Shown here: positions 14,723-19,908 of the stretch, in pieces
How the letters are laid out: each line of letters opens with the position of its first letter
How positions within the stretch are numbered: position 1 is the stretch's first letter
NCBI GenBank assembly: GCA_963541805.1
Contig: CAUTVF010000011.1
Location: forward strand, 1 to 19,908
Source: CAUTVF01 sp963541805
GTDB lineage: Bacteria; Pseudomonadota; Alphaproteobacteria; Rs-D84; CASDRH01
Length of the DNA: 19,908 bases
Direction: 5' to 3'
Notes under the pieces: model-generated
The model's input: the letters and a program-made list of their open reading frames with translations, nothing else
What the model was told of the DNA's origin: nothing
Database searches by the model: none
Program-made: the position numbers and the translations under genes

Positions 14723-15820
14723 ATGAAAAATAAAGTAATTTTTATATCTGCTGGAGGAACAGGTGGGCATATATTTCCAGCATTAATTTTAAGTGATAAA
14801 TTAAAAAAACAAGGATATCAATTATATTTTATTACCGATAAGAGAGGAATTAAATTTATAACAAATCAAAATAAAGATAATATTTTTAATAAGATTTATA
14901 TAATTCCTGCATCCGGATTTTCTGGGAAAAATTTGTTCAAAAAATTTATGAGCTTGTTAAATGTTTGTGCAGGTTTTTTTATCAGTATGTGTTTGATATT
15001 AAAATATAAACCAAAGTTAACAATTGGTTTTGGTGGATATACAACGGTTCCAGTAATAATCGGATCTAAGATTCTTTTAAAAAGGACAATTATACATTCT
15101 GCTGATACTGTATTTGGTTTGTCGAATAAAGTATTGTCATTTTTTGCAAATAAAATATGTGTTTCTTTTAAAGAAGTGTTAAATATTCCCAAAATAAATT
15201 GTAATAAAGTTATTTTTACAGCCCTTCCAATAAATGATGATTTTTATAAATTATCATCTAAGCCATATGTTATTGATAATAACAAAATTAATATATTGAT
15301 TACTGGAGGTTCTCTTGGGGCGGTTGCTTTATCTGTTCCTGTTGCATCAGTAATTGCAAATTTGCCACAATACATAAAAAATAAATTATATATATTTCAT
15401 CAAGTAAATATTGATTCGCTTTCAGAAGTTAAACGTATTTACAAAAACAGTAAAATTAATGCGACGGTAGATACATTTTTTAATAATACTTCGGAACTAT
15501 TATATAAGTGTAATATTTTTATAGGTAGAGCTGGAGCAAGTACAGTTTATGAAATAATGACAATTAAACGTCCATCTATTTTTATTCCTTTATTGCATAA
15601 AGATCGACACCAAATTATTAATGCAGAATTTTTGGAAAAAGTTGGAGCAAGTATAATTATCTTGCAAAATTATGATTTTATGAATAGCCTAAATCGTGTT
15701 CTTGTGCATTTATTATCTGATACATCAAAGCTGAAATTAATGCATCAAAATTTACAAAAAATTAAGACATATAAAGCAATTCCAAGGCTTTTAAAGGTTG
15801 TAAATGAATTTATGGAGTAG
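14723..15820 (+). CDS. murG: Lipid II synthase: N-acetylglucosaminyltransferase MurG
   Basis: MurG is a GT28-family peripheral membrane enzyme that adds GlcNAc from UDP-GlcNAc to lipid I. The 365-residue product has the N-terminal glycine loop GGTGGHIFPA at 11-20, GFGGYTTVP at 102-110, a second loop TGGSLGA at 194-200, and the UDP-GlcNAc site GRAGASTVYE (268-277) followed by HKDRHQ. One deviation is at 125-128: the motif that is usually HEQN reads HSAD. The downstream pattern (GLSNKVL) still aligns, so this is substitution, not misalignment. It starts 1 bp after ftsW. Confidence 0.95.
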   Translation: MKNKVIFISAGGTGGHIFPALILSDKLKKQGYQLYFITDKRGIKFITNQNKDNIFNKIYIIPASGFSGKNLFKKFMSLLNVCAGFFISMCLILKYKPKLTIGFGGYTTVPVIIGSKILLKRTIIHSADTVFGLSNKVLSFFANKICVSFKEVLNIPKINCNKVIFTALPINDDFYKLSSKPYVIDNNKINILITGGSLGAVALSVPVASVIANLPQYIKNKLYIFHQVNIDSLSEVKRIYKNSKINATVDTFFNNTSELLYKCNIFIGRAGASTVYEIMTIKRPSIFIPLLHKDRHQIINAEFLEKVGASIIILQNYDFMNSLNRVLVHLLSDTSKLKLMHQNLQKIKTYKAIPRLLKVVNEFME

Positions 15821-15826
15821 TTTATT

Positions 15827-17308
15827 GTGATAAGTGATATATTTAATAATGTTTTAATTAACTCATCATTTGATCTTAAAAAAAGAGAATTGATTACAAA
15901 GGATAAAGTATACCACTTCATCGGTATAGGTGGTTGTGGTATGAGTGGAATTGCAAAAGTAATGTCAGAGATGGGTTTTAAAATCCAAGGTTATTATAAA
16001 CATTAAATTGATTATAAAAAACAATTACAAGCTTAAAAACAACAAATAAGTATTATTTTTAAGAATGATGAAAAAAATGTTTATAACGCAGATGTGATAG
16101 TTTTTTCAGATGTTATAGACAATGCAAATCCAGAATTAAAATATGCAAAAACACATGATATTCCAATTGTGCCACGCGCAGTTATGCTGGATTATATTAT
16201 GAATATTAAAAATAGAACAAGTATTGCGGTATCGGGGACGCATGGGAAGACAACAACGACTTCTTTTATTTCAATTTTATTAAAAGAATCTGGCAAACAG
16301 CCCACGTTTATTAATGGTGGTATAATTAATAGATATAAAACAAATGCTGAATATGGCCAGGGAAATTTTTCGATTTTTGAAGCGTGTGAAGCATTTGGTA
16401 ATATAAAATATTTTAATCCATCGATATCGATAATCACGAATGTTGAATTGGATCATATGGAATATTATAAAACTACAGACAATCTGGTAGAGCATTTTAA
16501 TGGGTTTATTAGTAGGACAAAAGATTTATGCTTACTTGATATTGATACAGATTTATCGCAAAAATTATATAAAAAATATAAAAATAGTTTGAAAGTTAAA
16601 ACCTTATCTCTCAGTAATCCTTATGCCGATATTTTTGCAAAGGATATCTGTGTATCTCTTAATAGTATTTCATTTGTTGCTGTATTTAAAAAAGATCAAG
16701 AATATAGGGAATTATTGATTGAAATGCCAATTATTGGAAATCATAATGTTAAGAATGCTTTATGTGCTGTATATGTTGGAAGTTATATAGGCTTGACAGA
16801 TGAAGAAATACAACAAGCATGCAAGAAATTTACGGGAAATAAACACCGTTTTTCAAATGTTGCAACAGTGAATGGTATTACCATAATTGATGATTATGGA
16901 CATCATCCAAGTGAGGTGTCGTCTGTAATTGATACTGCAAGAGAGATTATTTCAAAAAATTCTGATATTACAGTTATATTTGAACCTCATAAGTATACGC
17001 GTTTTGCAGCATGTTGGGATGATTTTAAGAAGGTATTTTCTACTGTTTCAAATTTAATTATTACCCCAATTTTTGAAGCTGGGGAAAGTAAAATATCAGG
17101 TATAACTCCAGAAAATTTTGTAAAAGAAATATCAAATGATGCACATTTAAAGCATTGTATTGCGATAAAATCGTTCGATGATATAGCACTTTATATAAAT
17201 GAATTTTGTAAAGAATTTGATCTTGTATTATCGTTTTCTGCTGGAGCATTGAAAGATTATATATATTCAATTCCGTCACAACTTGATAAACTGAAAAAAC
17301 ATACATAA
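15827..17308 (+). pseudogene. murC: UDP-N-acetylmuramate--L-alanine ligase (MurC), interrupted by two in-frame stops
   Basis: One reading frame from GTG 15827 to 17308 (494 codons) encodes all MurC regions. These are the Rossmann UDP-binding loop FIGIGGCGMSGIAKV (residues 31-45), RAVML, the ATP loop SGTHGKTTTT (from about 136), EACEAFGN, NVELDHMEYY, DDYGHHPSEV and EPHKYTRF. It is broken by TAA at 16004-16006 (codon 60) and TAA at 16034-16036 (codon 70), with no frame change. The 60 bases around the stops are AT-rich and have lost the expected GSD...N...T...L pattern, yet the spacing fits intact homologs within a residue or two. The long open part from GTG 16094 lacks the substrate-binding loop. 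Possible explanations are recent inactivation with another copy elsewhere, readthrough, or sequence error. It starts 6 bp after murG. Confidence 0.85.
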
Positions 17309-17315
17309 AAGTAAT

Positions 17316-18245
17316 ATGGCAAATTTCAAAAAATCATCTGTTGAATTATTGAAAAAACTACCTCAAGTCAAAGGTGGTTTATTTAATGATGTTAATATTG
17401 CAAAATATAGTAGGTTTAAAACGGGTGGAAACGCAGAAATATTATTTATTCCAGCAGATATTGATGATTTACAAAATTTTTTAAAAAATACTCCAGCTAT
17501 AGTTCCAATAAATATAATTGGTATGGGATCTAATATTTTAATTCGTGATGGCGGAATATCTGGTGTTACAATTATTCCACTTAATATTAATCATATAAAT
17601 GTTAATTCAGATACTGAGACGATAGAATGTGGGTGCTTTGCAGGTTCTATGGCCGTATCACAAACCGCAAAACAACATGCAATATCTGGATTAGAATTTT
17701 TATACTGTATTCCAGGTACAATTGGTGGTGGTGTTAAAATGAATGCTGGTTGTTTTGGATATGATTATTCAAATATTGTTGTATCTTTGCAATCAATTGA
17801 CCGTTTGGGTAATGTAAAACTATATACAAATGAGGACTGTAAATTTGAATATCGTTCAAGTAATATTTCAAAAGATGAAATTATAATTAACATAATATTA
17901 AAAGGAAGTATGAAAGAGACTGCGACACCTGATACAATTTATAAAACAATGATAAGTTTGATGGAAAAGAAGAAACTTTCTCAACCTATCTCTGAAATGT
18001 GTGCTGGATCATCTTTTAAAAATCCTGATGGTTATTCTGCGTGGCAATTAATTAAACAATCTGGTGCAGATAAATTACAAAAAGGTGGGGCTAAATTATC
18101 TGATAAGCATGCAAATTTTATAATTAATTCCGGTAATGCCAGTTCAATGGAAATTGAAGATTTAGGAGAAGAAATAAGACATATCGTGTACGAGAAAACG
18201 GGAACGATGTTACAGTGGGAAATAAAGATTCTTGGTGATAGGTAG
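17316..18245 (+). CDS. murB: UDP-N-acetylenolpyruvoylglucosamine reductase (MurB)
   Basis: MurB is the FAD-dependent cytoplasmic reductase that makes UDP-MurNAc. The 309-residue protein has the FAD-binding segment SRFKTGGNAE at 32-41, GMGSNILIRDGG at 69-80 and CIPGTIGGGVKMNAGCFG at 131-148. FEYRSSN begins near 177, GSSFKNP at 231-237 holds the proton-donor Ser, and the C-terminal WEIKILG holds the conserved Glu (302). It is the last gene of the plus-strand cluster, 7 bp after murC. Its stop codon is 2 bp from the stop of the convergent murJ. Confidence 0.97.
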   Translation: MANFKKSSVELLKKLPQVKGGLFNDVNIAKYSRFKTGGNAEILFIPADIDDLQNFLKNTPAIVPINIIGMGSNILIRDGGISGVTIIPLNINHINVNSDTETIECGCFAGSMAVSQTAKQHAISGLEFLYCIPGTIGGGVKMNAGCFGYDYSNIVVSLQSIDRLGNVKLYTNEDCKFEYRSSNISKDEIIINIILKGSMKETATPDTIYKTMISLMEKKKLSQPISEMCAGSSFKNPDGYSAWQLIKQSGADKLQKGGAKLSDKHANFIINSGNASSMEIEDLGEEIRHIVYEKTGTMLQWEIKILGDR

Positions 18246-18247
18246 TA

Positions 18248-19822
18248 TTAAATTTTTAATTTTGAAAATTTATTTTCAGCAAATAATAATACAAATACAA
18301 TCATATATGTTATTGCTCCGATTCCTGATATTTTGCAAATTTGTACTATTTTTTTGAAAGTCGAAAAATCATTCCACGATTCATTTATATTTAACTTTAG
18401 ATAAAACACCGCTATCGCCATAATAGCAGATGCTATTAAAATACCAATACAAAATTTAACTGTTGATATGTGTATTTTAATACGTTGTCTTTTATGCATT
18501 ACAAAATATAACATTAAAAAATTTATTATAGTAATTAAGGTTGATGCAAATGTAACCCCCAAAAATCCAAAAGTATTTACAAGGATGTATGAACATATAG
18601 TATTGAATATTGCTGAGTAAAATGCGATTTTCATCGGGGTTTTTGTATCATGCTTTGCATAAAATACGATCGATATATATCTGTTTAATGCCAGAAAAGG
18701 TAAAGAAGTTGATAGTATTATTAATGCTTTGTTAACATTATTTACATCTGTAATATTAAATGTTCCGCTTTTATATATTAAATCTATTAATAAATTTCCA
18801 ATAATAATAAGCCCAATTACAATTGGAATCATTAGAAATAAAACGTATTTACATGCTTTGTTAAAGTAATTTTCTATTTCTGTGTCAGAATTTGCGGCTG
18901 ATAATTTGGGCAATAATACAGTTCCAATTGCAATTCCAACAATTCCTAATGGTAACTGAACAAAACGCTCTGCATAGTAAATCCAACTGATTGCACCGGT
19001 TATTCCGGATGCAAAAAATGTAGATATCATTATATTAATATTATAAATACCTCCGCTTAATATTCCCGGTATAATATTTTTCATAAATATTTTTGTATTT
19101 TTTTTATGAAAAATGTTATTAATATTTCTGTAAAAAGTAAAAATTGGGTGTGGAACAATACCAAAACCATTTTTAATATTTGCATGAAATAATATGTATG
19201 CTTGAATTAATCCTCCAGTTGAAAATGCAACTGCACCCCAAATTGCGATATTTAAGGAATAGTATCCTGCAAACATTATTCCAAGGATGCTAAATATATT
19301 CGTAATAATTGGAGAAAATGCGCTTAAACAAAATTTATTTTGTATTTCTAATAATCCGGAAAAAAAACGAGCAATTGATATAAATAATAAAAATGGAAAT
19401 GTTATTCTGCAGATCATGATAAGATTATTAAATACTTCTTTATTCTGAATACTTCCAGCAAATATTGTTACGATAACTGGCATAAAAATTAATGTAATTA
19501 ATGTAAAAATTAATAAAACGTAAAATAATATTGATAAAATATCTTTTATAAATTGTTTTAATTGTGTTTTATCATCTGTTTCTCTGATTTTAGATAGTAG
19601 GGGGATGAATGTATTGTTAAATGCTCCATCTGCAAATATTGCCCGAAAAGTATTTGGCACTCTTAAAGCAATTAAAAATAAATCTGCTGTTCTACTGCTG
19701 CCGACAAAATGTGCAAGACACATATCCCTGATTAATCCTGTAATCCTGCTAATCAATGTCATTACACCAATTACAATAGAATTTTTAATCAAATCATATT
19801 TTGAAGAATTTACTTTTGACAT
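18248..19822 (-). CDS. murJ: Lipid II flippase MurJ (MviN)
   Basis: MurJ is a MOP-superfamily inner-membrane protein that flips lipid II to the periplasm. From ATG 19822 the product is 524 residues with about 14 hydrophobic segments. The N-terminal region carries SRITGLIRDMCLAHFVG, TADLFLIALRVPNTFRAIF and ADGAFNNTFIPLL, including the conserved Arg residues of the transport cavity, and PLGIVGIAIGTVLLP lies in the middle. A GTG at 19885 is in frame, but it abuts a TATAAT box and adds an atypical N-terminus, so ATG 19822 (MSKVNSSKYDLIKNS) is preferred. It runs convergent to murB and is probably transcribed alone from its own promoter. Confidence 0.95.
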   Translation of the reverse strand: MSKVNSSKYDLIKNSIVIGVMTLISRITGLIRDMCLAHFVGSSRTADLFLIALRVPNTFRAIFADGAFNNTFIPLLSKIRETDDKTQLKQFIKDILSILFYVLLIFTLITLIFMPVIVTIFAGSIQNKEVFNNLIMICRITFPFLLFISIARFFSGLLEIQNKFCLSAFSPIITNIFSILGIMFAGYYSLNIAIWGAVAFSTGGLIQAYILFHANIKNGFGIVPHPIFTFYRNINNIFHKKNTKIFMKNIIPGILSGGIYNINIMISTFFASGITGAISWIYYAERFVQLPLGIVGIAIGTVLLPKLSAANSDTEIENYFNKACKYVLFLMIPIVIGLIIIGNLLIDLIYKSGTFNITDVNNVNKALIILSTSLPFLALNRYISIVFYAKHDTKTPMKIAFYSAIFNTICSYILVNTFGFLGVTFASTLITIINFLMLYFVMHKRQRIKIHISTVKFCIGILIASAIMAIAVFYLKLNINESWNDFSTFKKIVQICKISGIGAITYMIVFVLLFAENKFSKLKI

Positions 19823-19876
19823 TTTTATCAAATTTTTGTTAACAAATAGCTCTTGATTTAGAATATCCCCTACTAT

Positions 19877-19882
19877 ATTATA
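19877..19882 (-). promoter_or_regulatory. Likely -10 box of the murJ promoter
   Basis: On the minus strand there is a perfect TATAAT at 19882-19877. The -35 region near 19900-19905 reads TTTATT, a weak match lying at the window edge. Transcription would start near 19870, which supports ATG 19822 over the GTG at 19885 as start codon. Confidence 0.45.
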
Positions 19883-19908
19883 CACGAACTATGAAAGGCA
19901 ATAAAATT

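Noticed and set aside
18249..18276. AT-only 8-bp inverted repeat followed by TTTT after murB, possible terminator
   Set aside because: The stem has no G or C pairs, lies within the murJ coding end, and such repeats are common at this base composition.

Overview
This is a strongly AT-rich (by eye about 30% GC), gene-dense stretch of a Gram-negative bacterial chromosome. It carries lipid A/LPS genes beside a division and cell wall (dcw) cluster. The gene families and the run DUF374-waaA-lpxK point to an alphaproteobacterium with a compact, AT-biased genome, such as an endosymbiont-like or gut lineage. This is an inference from gene content; no rRNA gene is present to confirm it.

Layout. (1) Positions 54-5144 on the minus strand are a tightly packed lipid A operon, transcribed right to left: DUF374 acyltransferase, waaA, lpxK, lpxL-like, lpxC. 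Gaps are 10 bp or less, and a good sigma70-type promoter lies at 5176-5204. (2) Positions 5250-6854 on the plus strand hold yraN and rmuC. (3) Positions 6855-7643 form an island between operons. It contains a small SRP RNA gene (ffs) with its own promoter and terminator, a convergent unrecognised ORF, and the mraZ promoter region. (4) Positions 7644-18245 on the plus strand are the dcw cluster: mraZ, rsmH, ftsL, ftsI, mraY, murD, ftsW, murG, murC, murB. (5) Positions 18248-19822 on the minus strand are murJ, meeting murB tail to tail.

How the genes work together. The minus-strand block covers lipid A deacetylation (LpxC), 4'-phosphorylation (LpxK), Kdo addition (WaaA) and late acylation (LpxL-like, DUF374/LpxJ-like). 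The plus-strand block makes cytoplasmic peptidoglycan precursors (MurB, MurC, MurD), lipid I and lipid II (MraY, MurG), and the septal polymerase and crosslinker (FtsW, FtsI, FtsL). MurJ flips lipid II. Two steps usually encoded between ftsI and mraY (murE, murF) are missing, and the cluster stops at murB without ddl, ftsQ, ftsA or ftsZ.

Points that stand out: murC has two in-frame TAA codons in an otherwise well-preserved frame. The LpxL-like protein lacks the acidic residue of its HX4(D/E) catalytic motif and has an extra N-terminal membrane region. MurG has HSAD where HEQN is usual. A hairpin at the left edge would hide a ribosome binding site and start codon downstream of lpxC. A palindrome lies over the mraZ -35 box. 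No mobile element, CRISPR array, tRNA or rRNA was found. No clearly new biological system is visible; the window is mainly core envelope biogenesis with several local anomalies.
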